From: Faecalimonas sp.
GTDB taxonomy: Bacteria; Bacillota; Clostridia; Lachnospirales; Lachnospiraceae
Reading direction: 5' to 3'
Length of the DNA stretch: 13,535 bases
NCBI GenBank assembly: GCA_020024645.1
Contig: JAHHTN010000060.1
Span: 1-13,535, forward strand
The stretch's first letter is position 1, and each line of letters begins with the position of its first letter. Below, one piece after another: positions 7,451 through 13,535 of the stretch. The position numbers and the translations under genes are program-made. Under the pieces are notes generated by a model. That model had not been told where the DNA came from and did no database searches. It worked only from the letters and a program-made list of their open reading frames with translations.

Positions 7451-8140
7451 TTATTCTATCCACCGTTTCTGTGAACTTATCTTTTGAATGTACTTGTTTT
7501 GCAATATGGTAAGAATGAGCCATAGTGCTACTAAAACTACACAAAAGAATATATTAGGAATATGCAATGTAACAAAAGATAGAGTTTCTTTCATGTTATA
7601 TGCGATTAGTATAGAAATACCGATAAATATAAAGTAAATAGAGAAGGTTCTTAAAAGTTTTTGCTTTAATTTTGGCGTAAAGAATCTGTTTCGATATTTA
7701 TCGCTAGTAATACATTTTAAGTAAATAAACCATATTCCGAAGAAAATAGTTATTCCTAAGAAATTTGCAAGTGTAATTTCTTTCCAAAGTGTTCCACAAA
7801 TAAGATACATAATAGTTAGAGAAATAGAAAAGCAACCGATTATATTTCTGAAATCAAATAATAGATAATCTTTCACAGATTTTTTGGGACAACTCTGTAA
7901 AATATCTTCTGTAACAGACTGCATATTTTCGCCAAAAAATTCTTCTAAATTACTTCCTTCTAAGTCTTTTTGCAAAGCAATTCCTATTAATTCTTTACAA
8001 CATAATTGAAAATCATAAGGATTTATATCTGAGAATTTTGCGTATGAAATCCATTTTTGTAAAGCGTTCAAACTTTTGGAGGATAAGCATGACGATCTGA
8101 GTATATTTTCTTTTTTTAATAATTTTAATTGGTTTTGCAT
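7451..8140 (-). CDS. PadR-linked four-helix membrane protein, unknown function
   Basis: The 229-residue protein has a soluble N-terminal half (about 1-92) and then four likely membrane helices at about 98-117, 122-142, 164-182 and 194-214, with a short basic tail. The N-terminal part recalls the small helical cytosolic domains (HAAS or DUF1129 type) that often accompany PadR regulators and precede membrane segments. That match is weak and by eye only. The ATG at 8140 lies two bases after the stop of the padR-like gene. Its ribosome site (AAGGAGG on the minus strand) overlaps the last codons of that gene, so the two are surely cotranscribed. By analogy with PadR-linked modules, it may sense or respond to the cell envelope. 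Cysteine content is higher than in neighbouring genes. Confidence 0.75.
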   Translation of the reverse strand: MQNQLKLLKKENILRSSCLSSKSLNALQKWISYAKFSDINPYDFQLCCKELIGIALQKDLEGSNLEEFFGENMQSVTEDILQSCPKKSVKDYLLFDFRNIIGCFSISLTIMYLICGTLWKEITLANFLGITIFFGIWFIYLKCITSDKYRNRFFTPKLKQKLLRTFSIYFIFIGISILIAYNMKETLSFVTLHIPNIFFCVVLVALWLILTILQNKYIQKISSQKRWIE

Positions 8141-8142
8141 CC

Positions 8143-8475
8143 CTATTCCTCCTTCTCATTGGAAAAAACAAAATTGACTAATTGTGTAACCTCTTTCCAG
8201 GCTAAGACAAATTCTGCAAGATAGGATTCTCCTAAGTTTGTAATTTGATAATATTTTCTTGAAGGCCCTTTCTCAGAAACACGGAAACAGGAAGTGATAT
8301 ATCCATTTTTTTCTAAGCGAAGAAGCAAAGGATATATAGTGCCTTCTTTTATAGAGTCGAATCCTTTTTTTTGTAGGGTGGTAACTATTTCGTATCCATA
8401 AGTTTCTTTTGTATGAATGATTTGCAATACGCACCCTTCTTGTAATCCTTTTAATAATTGTGCTTTATCGTACAT
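8143..8475 (-). CDS. PadR-family transcriptional regulator
   Basis: The 110-residue protein is a short PadR-type winged-helix repressor. The family hallmarks are LLKGLQEGCVLQII at residues 7-20, TYGYEIVTTLQKKGF at 25-39, and the wing region EGTIYPLLLRLEKNGYI at 44-60. These are followed by GPSRKYYQITNLGE at 70-83 and a short C-terminal dimerisation helix. I chose the ATG at 8475 because it has AGGTG at the right distance and gives the canonical N-terminus (MYDKAQLLKG). The reading frame extends upstream to 8790 but runs through the promoter region and into the opposite gene. It probably controls itself and the membrane protein behind it. The inducer is unknown. Confidence 0.93.
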   Translation of the reverse strand: MYDKAQLLKGLQEGCVLQIIHTKETYGYEIVTTLQKKGFDSIKEGTIYPLLLRLEKNGYITSCFRVSEKGPSRKYYQITNLGESYLAEFVLAWKEVTQLVNFVFSNEKEE

Positions 8476-8529
8476 TTTATCACCTACTTTATATAACATA
8501 ATACCTTGTATAACATAGTAGTTAAATAT

Positions 8530-8558
8530 ATTAAAGCATATAAGAGTTAAAAAGTCAA
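8530..8558 (-). promoter_or_regulatory. Promoter of the padR-membrane protein operon
   Basis: On the minus strand, TTGACT (8558 to 8553) and TTTAAT (8535 to 8530) are separated by 17 bases. The expected start near 8523 gives a leader of about 50 bases. That leader contains two direct copies of the nonamer TATAACATA (plus-strand 8492-8500 and 8509-8517, 17 bases apart), good candidates for operator half-sites. Confidence 0.6.
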
Positions 8559-8571
8559 TAGAGAGAAAACG

Positions 8572-8598
8572 TTGACAAGAGAGAACCTGTGTTATAAT
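8572..8598 (+). promoter_or_regulatory. Promoter of the GntR-clpC transcript
   Basis: TTGACA at 8572-8577 is followed by a perfect TATAAT at 8593-8598, with TG at 8590-8591 making an extended -10 element. The spacer is only 15 bases, shorter than usual, which the extended -10 may offset. It is back to back with the padR promoter; the two -35 boxes are 13 bases apart. Confidence 0.68.
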
Positions 8599-8610
8599 AT
8601 GAATATAACA
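8590..8610 (+). promoter_or_regulatory. Inverted-repeat operator over the -10 of the GntR-clpC promoter
   Basis: A perfect inverted repeat, TGTTATA (8590-8596) and TATAACA (8604-8610) with a 7-base centre, covers the -10 box and likely start site. Its position suits autorepression by the adjacent GntR/YtrA-type regulator. The same 7-base half-site occurs twice more in the padR leader, so binding by PadR is also possible. Confidence 0.6.
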
Positions 8611-8637
8611 AAAATACAGCAGAGAAAGGGTGAGTAT

Positions 8638-9006
8638 ATGCTGATTGAGATTGATTTTAATAGTGATGAGGCAATTTATATGCAGTTGAGAAATCGAATT
8701 ATTATAGGAATTGCAACAGCAGAGATTCAGGAAGGTGATAGCCTTCCATCTGTCAGACAACTTGCCGAAAATATTGGGATAAATATGCATACAGTGAATA
8801 AGGCATACTCTGTTTTGAAACAGGAAGGGTTTATTCAGTTAGACAGAAGAAAAGGCGCTGTTATTTCATTAGATGTGAATAAAATGCAGGCGTTAGAGGA
8901 TATGAAAAATCAACTTCGCATTATTTTAGCAAAGGGACGGTGCAAAAATATTACAAAAGATGAAGTACATGAGCTTGTGGAGGAGATTTTTAAAGAATAT
9001 TGCTAA
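8638..9006 (+). CDS. GntR-family (YtrA subfamily) transcriptional regulator
   Basis: The protein is 122 residues long. A GntR winged helix occupies about residues 10-76 and includes the signature DSLPSVRQLAENIGINMHTV (34-53), followed by NKAYSVLKQEGFIQLDRRKG at 54-73. A short C-terminal helical tail fits the YtrA subfamily, whose members lack a large ligand domain. I chose ATG 8638 because AAGGGTG lies just upstream and MLIEIDFNSDEAIYMQ is the usual YtrA N-terminus. YtrA regulators normally precede ABC transporter genes. Here the next gene, 27 bases downstream with no terminator between, is clpC. This suggests that the regulator controls, or at least shares a transcript with, the ClpC unfoldase. 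The signal is unknown. Confidence 0.92.
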   Translation: MLIEIDFNSDEAIYMQLRNRIIIGIATAEIQEGDSLPSVRQLAENIGINMHTVNKAYSVLKQEGFIQLDRRKGAVISLDVNKMQALEDMKNQLRIILAKGRCKNITKDEVHELVEEIFKEYC

Positions 9007-9033
9007 TTATTATAGAAAGAATAGGAGAATGCA

Positions 9034-11487
9034 ATGCAAGATTATTATACAAAACAGGCAGAAGAAGTATTAAAAGCTGCTAGAACACTGGCAAAGAAAA
9101 TGGGAAACAGATATGTAGGAACAGAACATTTGCTTGTGGCATTGAGAAAAGTATATCATGGAGTTGCTGGGCAAGTTTTAGCGCAGAACGGAGTGGAAGA
9201 AAAAGATTTACTTAAGGTTGTCAATGAACTTGTTTCTCCAGTTGGAGAAAAACAAGAAACAATGAAATTGGAGGAAAGTCCAAGATTAAGTTATATTTTA
9301 GACAACAGTAAAGCACAGGCGATTAGATTACATGCAAAAAAAATAGGGACAGAGCATATGCTTTTGGCGATTTTAGAAGATGCAGAATGTGTCGGTGCGA
9401 GAATTTTAGCAACATTAAATATACAATTACAAAAGATTATACAAGATATTTTACAGGCAATTGGAGCAGAACCTGAAGAATATAAACAATTTCAAAATGG
9501 AGACAAAACGCAGTCAAGCGTTTTAGAACAGTATAGTACAGATTTAACGCAACAGGCTTTGGAAGGAAAATTGGATACAGTTATTGGACGTGAAGAAGAA
9601 ATTGCCCGAATTATGCAGATTTTAAGTAGACGTACAAAGAATAATCCATGCCTAATTGGAGAGCCGGGTGTTGGTAAGACAGCTGTGGTAGAGGGACTTG
9701 CTTTTCGTATTGCCAATGGACTTGTTCCAGAAGTGATGAAAAATAAGAAACTTTTAACTCTTGATTTGGCAGGAATGGTTGCTGGATCAAAATACAGAGG
9801 TGAATTTGAAGATAGAATGAAAAAACTGATTCAGGAAGTGAAAGCAGTTGGTAATGTTATTCTATTTTTAGACGAAGTACATACAATTATTGGAGCAGGT
9901 GGTGCAGAAGGGGCGATTGATGCATCTAATATGTTAAAACCGTCATTGGCCAGAGGAGAAATTCAACTAATTGGTGCGACAACAATTACGGAATATCGTA
10001 AGCATATTGAAAAAGATGCTGCTTTAGAAAGACGTTTTCAACCAATTGATGTAGAAGAACCTACAAAAGAACAATGTATGGAAATTTTGGAAGGAATTAA
10101 ACCGAAATACGAAGCACATTATGGAATTTCTATAGAACAAAAGGCGTTAGAAGTCATTGTAGAATTATCTCAACGATACATAACAGATCGAAATCTTCCA
10201 GATAAAGCGATTGATATTTTAGATGAAGCGTGTTCAAAAGTTAGTTTAGCTGGATTTAAAGTACCAGAACGCATTCACGAATTAGAAAAAACATTAGAAA
10301 ATCTAGCAAAAGAAAAAGAAGATGCCGTTAGAAACGGACAGATGCAAGAAGCTTCTCTTTTAAATCAAGAGCAAGGAGAAGTGAAAATAAAATTAGAAAA
10401 TGCAAGAAAACATTTTCAACGTACAAATAAAAAGAAGCAGATTTGTGTTACTGAAGAGGCGGTAGCAGATGTGGTTTCTGCATGGACGAAAATTCCAGTT
10501 CAAAAATTAACGGAAAGTGAAACTTCTCGTTTACAAAAATTGGATAAAATACTTCATAAAAGAGTTGTTGGACAAGAAGAGGCTGTTATAGCAGTGACAA
10601 AAGCAGTGAAACGTGGAAGAGTAGGATTAAAAGACCCAAATCGTCCAATCGGTTCATTCCTCTTTTTAGGTCCAACAGGAGTAGGAAAAACAGAACTATC
10701 CAAAGCACTGGCAGAAGCATTATTTGGAAATGAGGAATCGCTTATTCGTGTAGATATGTCTGAATATATGGAAAAGCATAGTGTTTCTAAGATGATTGGT
10801 TCGCCACCAGGTTATGTGGGGCACGAGGATGGTGGACAATTGAGTGAAAAAGTGCGTCGAAATCCATATTCAGTAATTTTGTTTGATGAAATTGAAAAAG
10901 CGCATCCAGATGTATTTAATATTTTATTGCAAGTACTTGATGATGGACATATTACAGATTCGCAAGGAAGAAAAGTAGATTTCAAGAATACGGTTATAAT
11001 TATGACGTCGAATGTAGGAGCAAAAGCAATTATAGAACCCAAAAAACTTGGATTTATTACCAGCGAAGATCCAGAAAGCGATTACAAAAAAATGAAATCG
11101 AATGTAATGGATGAAGTAAAACAATTGTTTAAGCCAGAATTTTTAAATAGAATAGATGAAATTATTGTATTCCATGCGTTGAATAAAGAACAAATGAAAA
11201 AGATTGTTACACTCATGTGTAAAGAACTTATAGAGAGAGTACAAAAACAGTTGAACATCAAATTGGTAATTCGAGATTCAGTGAAAAAAGAAATTGTAGA
11301 AAAGGGAACAGACTTAAAATACGGTGCAAGACCATTACGAAGAGCAATGCAAAACATTTTAGAAGATAAAATGGCAGATGCAATTTTAGATGGAGAAATC
11401 GAATCTGGTAAGCAAGTAGAAGTTGGTATATCGAAAAAAGAAATAAAATTTATTGTGAAACAAGATAAAGAACTAGAAAAACAATAA
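9034..11487 (+). CDS. clpC: ATP-dependent Clp protease ATP-binding subunit ClpC
   Basis: ClpC is a hexameric AAA+ unfoldase that feeds proteins to ClpP and takes part in stress response and regulated proteolysis. The 817-residue protein has the double Clp-N repeat (about 1-145) and a first AAA+ module with Walker A GEPGVGKT (209-216) and Walker B VILFLDE (275-281). A UVR-type middle domain (about 412-450) separates it from a second AAA+ module with Walker A GPTGVGKT (546-553), Walker B VILFDE (614-619) and sensor-2 GARPLRR (764-770). LGF at 672-674 matches the ClpP-docking loop. The middle domain distinguishes it from ClpA, and its short size from ClpB. AGGAG at 9023-9027 precedes the ATG. 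ctsR, mcsA and mcsB, the usual Bacillus-type operon partners, are missing, and I see no CtsR heptad repeat upstream. Confidence 0.96.
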   Translation: MQDYYTKQAEEVLKAARTLAKKMGNRYVGTEHLLVALRKVYHGVAGQVLAQNGVEEKDLLKVVNELVSPVGEKQETMKLEESPRLSYILDNSKAQAIRLHAKKIGTEHMLLAILEDAECVGARILATLNIQLQKIIQDILQAIGAEPEEYKQFQNGDKTQSSVLEQYSTDLTQQALEGKLDTVIGREEEIARIMQILSRRTKNNPCLIGEPGVGKTAVVEGLAFRIANGLVPEVMKNKKLLTLDLAGMVAGSKYRGEFEDRMKKLIQEVKAVGNVILFLDEVHTIIGAGGAEGAIDASNMLKPSLARGEIQLIGATTITEYRKHIEKDAALERRFQPIDVEEPTKEQCMEILEGIKPKYEAHYGISIEQKALEVIVELSQRYITDRNLPDKAIDILDEACSKVSLAGFKVPERIHELEKTLENLAKEKEDAVRNGQMQEASLLNQEQGEVKIKLENARKHFQRTNKKKQICVTEEAVADVVSAWTKIPVQKLTESETSRLQKLDKILHKRVVGQEEAVIAVTKAVKRGRVGLKDPNRPIGSFLFLGPTGVGKTELSKALAEALFGNEESLIRVDMSEYMEKHSVSKMIGSPPGYVGHEDGGQLSEKVRRNPYSVILFDEIEKAHPDVFNILLQVLDDGHITDSQGRKVDFKNTVIIMTSNVGAKAIIEPKKLGFITSEDPESDYKKMKSNVMDEVKQLFKPEFLNRIDEIIVFHALNKEQMKKIVTLMCKELIERVQKQLNIKLVIRDSVKKEIVEKGTDLKYGARPLRRAMQNILEDKMADAILDGEIESGKQVEVGISKKEIKFIVKQDKELEKQ

Positions 11488-11541
11488 AAGTTATTATATA
11501 ATGAAGAAACAACAAAAGAATACCATAGGAGGATTTACAAA

Positions 11542-11955
11542 ATGGCTGCGGTGAAAGAATTATTGCGTGTAGAGGGAGATGGAACTCTTAGTTTTGGAGA
11601 TTACACACTAAATAAAAAGACAAAACTAGAAGAGTTTGAATTTCAAGGAGATTTATATAAAGTGAAAACATTTGCGGAAATAACAAAGTTAGAGAGAAAT
11701 GGAATGTTTTTATATGAATCTGTGCCGGGAACAGCTGTAGAACATTTGAAAGTAACTGAGGATACAGTGTCTTTTGAGGTTTCGGGGAAACAAGACGTTC
11801 AGCTTACTTTAGAATTAGAGGCGGATACAGAATATACGGTGTATATGAATGATACCAATGTTGGAAGAATGACAACAAATTTAAGTGGGAAATTAAGTAT
11901 TAGTACGGAACTTGCTGAAAATTCACCGGTAGAAATTAAAGTAGTAAGAGTATAG
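11542..11955 (+). CDS. Conserved clostridial protein of unknown function (often labelled endosialidase)
   Basis: The 137-residue protein has no signal peptide or membrane helix. Residues 10-65 hold a DGTLSFGDYTL segment, GDLYKVKTFAEITKLERNG at 36-54 and YESVPGTAV at 58-66. The remainder (about 68-137) is rich in alternating beta-type residues (VSFEV, VQLTLELEADTEYTVYMND) and looks like a small beta-sandwich. I recall near relatives in Lachnospiraceae being annotated 'endosialidase'. Nothing here resembles a sialidase active site: there are no Asp-box repeats and the protein is far too short, so I treat that label as doubtful. AGGAGG at 11527-11532 gives a strong ribosome site. It sits between clpC (54-base gap) and radA, probably in the same transcript. 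Confidence 0.8.
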   Translation: MAAVKELLRVEGDGTLSFGDYTLNKKTKLEEFEFQGDLYKVKTFAEITKLERNGMFLYESVPGTAVEHLKVTEDTVSFEVSGKQDVQLTLELEADTEYTVYMNDTNVGRMTTNLSGKLSISTELAENSPVEIKVVRV

Positions 11956-11968
11956 TAAGAGAGTATGG

Positions 11969-12005
11969 AGAAGAGCTGCAAGACGGTTTGTGGCTCTTCT
12001 TTCTT
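11969..12005 (+). terminator. Long hairpin between the 137-aa gene and radA (terminator or attenuator)
   Basis: A stem of 14 pairs forms between 11969-11982 (AGAAGAGCTGCAAG) and 11987-12000 (TTTGTGGCTCTTCT), including three G-U pairs, with the four-base loop ACGG. It is followed by TTCTT, a weak U tract. It lies 14 bases past the stop of the upstream gene and 24 bases before the radA start. It could reduce transcription into radA or stabilise the upstream message. Confidence 0.65.
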
Positions 12006-12023
12006 ATAATGAAAGGAATAGAG

Positions 12024-13376
12024 ATGGCAAAGGGAAAGAAAAGTGTATTTTTTTGTCAGAATTGTGGACATGAGGAAAAAAAATGGCTTGGGCAATGTCC
12101 AATGTGTAAAGAATGGAATACATTTGTAGAAGAAACAGTTTCAGAAGGGGTACGTTTTTCTAAAACAGTTAGTCATGCGGAAGTAGTTACATTATCTAGT
12201 GTGAAAACAGATTCTGAAGAGCGTACAAAAACAGGAATAGAAGAGTTGGACAGAGTACTTGGTGGAGGAATCGTGCAAGGATCACTTATTCTAGTTGGAG
12301 GTGATCCGGGGATTGGAAAATCAACGCTTCTCTTGCAAGTTTGCCAAAAACTTTCACAAAAAAGGCATCAAGTTCTTTACATTTCTGGAGAAGAGTCGCT
12401 TAAGCAGATTAAATTGCGAGCAATGCGAATGGGAGAATTTACAGATGAATTATCTCTTTTTTGTGAGACAAATTTAAATACAATACGCGGAGTGATTGAA
12501 AAAAGAAAACCAGAGATGGTTATTATTGATTCTATACAAACAATGTATAGTGAAGATGTTACATCAGCACCGGGGAGTGTTTCTCAGGTGAGAGAATCTA
12601 CAAATGTGTTAATGCAATTAGCGAAAGGGTTAAATATTTCTATTTTTATTGTAGGTCATGTAACAAAAGAAGGAACAGTAGCTGGCCCGCGAGTATTAGA
12701 ACATATGGTAGATACAGTTTTGTATTTTGAAGGGGATAGACACGCATCATATCGTATTTTACGTGGTGTAAAAAATCGTTTTGGTTCTACAAATGAAATT
12801 GGTGTTTTTGAAATGAGGCAGTCTGGGTTAGAAGAAGTAAAAAATCCATCTGAATTTATGTTAAATGGCAAACCGGAAGGAGCATCTGGTTCGGTTGTTG
12901 CTTGTTCTATGGAAGGAACAAGGCCTATTCTTTTGGAAATTCAAGCACTTGTTTGTCAAAGTGGATTTGGAATGCCAAGAAGAACAGCAGCAGGAACAGA
13001 TTACAATAGAGTGAATTTATTAATGGCAGTTCTAGAGAAGAGAATGGGACTACCACTATTTAATTACGATGCGTATGTGAATATAGCTGGGGGAATAAAA
13101 ATGAATGAGCCGGCTATTGATTTAGGAATTATATTAGCAATTGTTTCGAGTTATAAAAATAAACCTATTGGTGATAAAGTGATTGCTTTTGGAGAAGTTG
13201 GGTTAAGTGGAGAGGTTCGTGCAGTTAGTATGCCAGAACAACGAGTATCAGAAGCAAAAAAACTTGGATTTCAGACATGCATTTTGCCAGAAGTATCTGT
13301 AGAAACAGTAAAAAATATAAAAGGTATAGAAATTGTAGGTGTCAAAAATATAAACGAGGCAGTGCAATTCATTTAG
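12024..13376 (+). CDS. radA: DNA repair protein RadA (Sms)
   Basis: RadA is a RecA-like hexameric helicase that drives branch migration during recombination and repair. From ATG 12024 the protein has 450 residues and starts MAKGKKSVFFCQNCG, the typical RadA N-terminus. An upstream in-frame start at 11988 would lie inside the hairpin and lacks a ribosome site, while AAAGGA precedes 12024. Domains in order are a C4 zinc finger (C11, C14, C25, C28), the RecA-like core with Walker A GDPGIGKST (93-101), Walker B VIIDS (166-170) and the RadA-specific KNRFGSTNE (250-258), and a C-terminal Lon-protease-like domain (about 275-450) with the family's usual lack of protease function. The clpC-radA neighbourhood is common in Firmicutes, where disA often follows. 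Here a terminator follows instead. Confidence 0.96.
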   Translation: MAKGKKSVFFCQNCGHEEKKWLGQCPMCKEWNTFVEETVSEGVRFSKTVSHAEVVTLSSVKTDSEERTKTGIEELDRVLGGGIVQGSLILVGGDPGIGKSTLLLQVCQKLSQKRHQVLYISGEESLKQIKLRAMRMGEFTDELSLFCETNLNTIRGVIEKRKPEMVIIDSIQTMYSEDVTSAPGSVSQVRESTNVLMQLAKGLNISIFIVGHVTKEGTVAGPRVLEHMVDTVLYFEGDRHASYRILRGVKNRFGSTNEIGVFEMRQSGLEEVKNPSEFMLNGKPEGASGSVVACSMEGTRPILLEIQALVCQSGFGMPRRTAAGTDYNRVNLLMAVLEKRMGLPLFNYDAYVNIAGGIKMNEPAIDLGIILAIVSSYKNKPIGDKVIAFGEVGLSGEVRAVSMPEQRVSEAKKLGFQTCILPEVSVETVKNIKGIEIVGVKNINEAVQFI

Positions 13377-13409
13377 TAAAGAAAATAAGAACTATATATA
13401 AGGTAAGAG

Positions 13410-13450
13410 AGCATCCATATCCTATTTCATTTGGGAAATAGATGCTTTTT
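13410..13450 (+). terminator. Intrinsic terminator after radA
   Basis: AGCAT (13410-13414) pairs with ATGCT (13442-13446), and CTATTTC (13422-13428) with GAAATAG (13435-13441). The 5' arm carries a bulge of about 7 bases, and a T run at 13446-13450 follows. The bulge makes the stem imperfect, but the layout and position fit a terminator for the GntR-clpC-radA transcript. Confidence 0.7.
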
Positions 13451-13499
13451 GTTTTATATTATAGAGGAGAAGAAAAAAGTAAAAAAATGAAAAAAGATG

Positions 13500-13528
13500 T
13501 TGACATATGTAGAATAGAATGATATTAT
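13500..13528 (+). promoter_or_regulatory. Promoter for a gene to the right of the window
   Basis: TTGACA at 13500-13505, a 17-base spacer and TATTAT at 13523-13528 make a near-consensus sigma-A-type promoter. It is preceded by an A-rich stretch at about 13471-13496 that could act as an UP element. Its target is not in the window. Confidence 0.72.
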
Positions 13529-13535
13529 AGACAAG

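Noticed and set aside
8545..8580. Possible CtsR box (GTCAA-containing heptads) upstream of GntR-clpC
   Set aside because: The two GTCAA/TTGAC elements are the opposed -35 boxes of divergent promoters. They are inverted, not direct repeats with the 3-base spacing CtsR needs.
8572..8637. Upstream start for the GntR gene at 8572
   Set aside because: It coincides with the -35 box of the promoter. ATG 8638 has a ribosome site and the family N-terminus.
8476..8790. Upstream extension of the padR reading frame to 8790
   Set aside because: It would cross both divergent promoters and run through the GntR gene on the other strand. ATG 8475 has a ribosome site and gives the canonical PadR N-terminus.
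11497..11502. TATAAT between clpC and the 137-residue gene as a promoter
   Set aside because: No acceptable -35 box lies 15-19 bases upstream and there is no extended -10. AT-rich intergenic DNA explains it.
12005..12010. TATAAT just before radA as a promoter
   Set aside because: The expected -35 region (about 11982-11987) reads GACGGT inside the hairpin. The distance to the radA start would also leave almost no leader.
13488..13523. Very short ORF starting at ATG 13488 near the right edge
   Set aside because: It has only 11 codons, overlaps a near-consensus promoter, and the nearest AGGAG is too far upstream.

Overview
The window reads as ordinary chromosomal DNA from a low-GC Clostridia member, most likely family Lachnospiraceae. 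The grounds are the AT-rich codon use (AGA, GGA and AAA preferred), strong AGGAGG-type ribosome sites, consensus TTGACA/TATAAT-type promoters, and several small proteins I associate with that family. I see no rRNA, tRNA, CRISPR array, insertion sequence, phage gene or att site. The longest stretch without a gene is about 160 bases.

Layout. (1) Positions 25-3781, plus strand: a tightly packed run that enters from the left. It holds pyrE, a 49-residue membrane peptide, a VanZ-like membrane protein, a three-helix membrane protein with a very charged N-terminus, and a 683-residue M29-type metallo-aminopeptidase with an N-terminal extension of about 215 residues. Gaps run from a 14-base overlap to 17 bases, so these genes are probably one transcript. 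(2) Positions 3823-7446: a sigma-A-type promoter carrying unusual repeated CTTATAA elements, then the purine genes purE-purM-purN-purD and a strong intrinsic terminator. (3) Positions 7451-8475, minus strand: a PadR-family regulator and a four-helix membrane protein, two bases apart. (4) Positions 8476-8637: a divergent control region with back-to-back promoters and four copies of a TGTTATA half-site. (5) Positions 8638-13376, plus strand: a YtrA-type GntR regulator, clpC, a 137-residue conserved protein of unknown function and radA. A hairpin lies just before radA and a terminator after it. A good promoter at the right edge points to a gene outside the window.

How it fits together. The left half is nucleotide biosynthesis: PyrE consumes PRPP for UMP, and PurE/M/N/D cover four steps of IMP synthesis. 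The remaining pur genes must lie elsewhere. The right half is protein quality control and DNA repair (ClpC unfoldase, RadA branch-migration helicase). In Bacillus-type genomes clpC sits behind ctsR-mcsA-mcsB. Here none of the three is present, and a GntR/YtrA regulator holds the first position instead.

I found no clearly new defence or mobile system. The observations most worth a second look are the GntR-clpC pairing with its shared operator-like half-sites, the extended M29 peptidase in a pyrE operon with three small membrane proteins, and the CTTATAA repeat cluster at the purE promoter.
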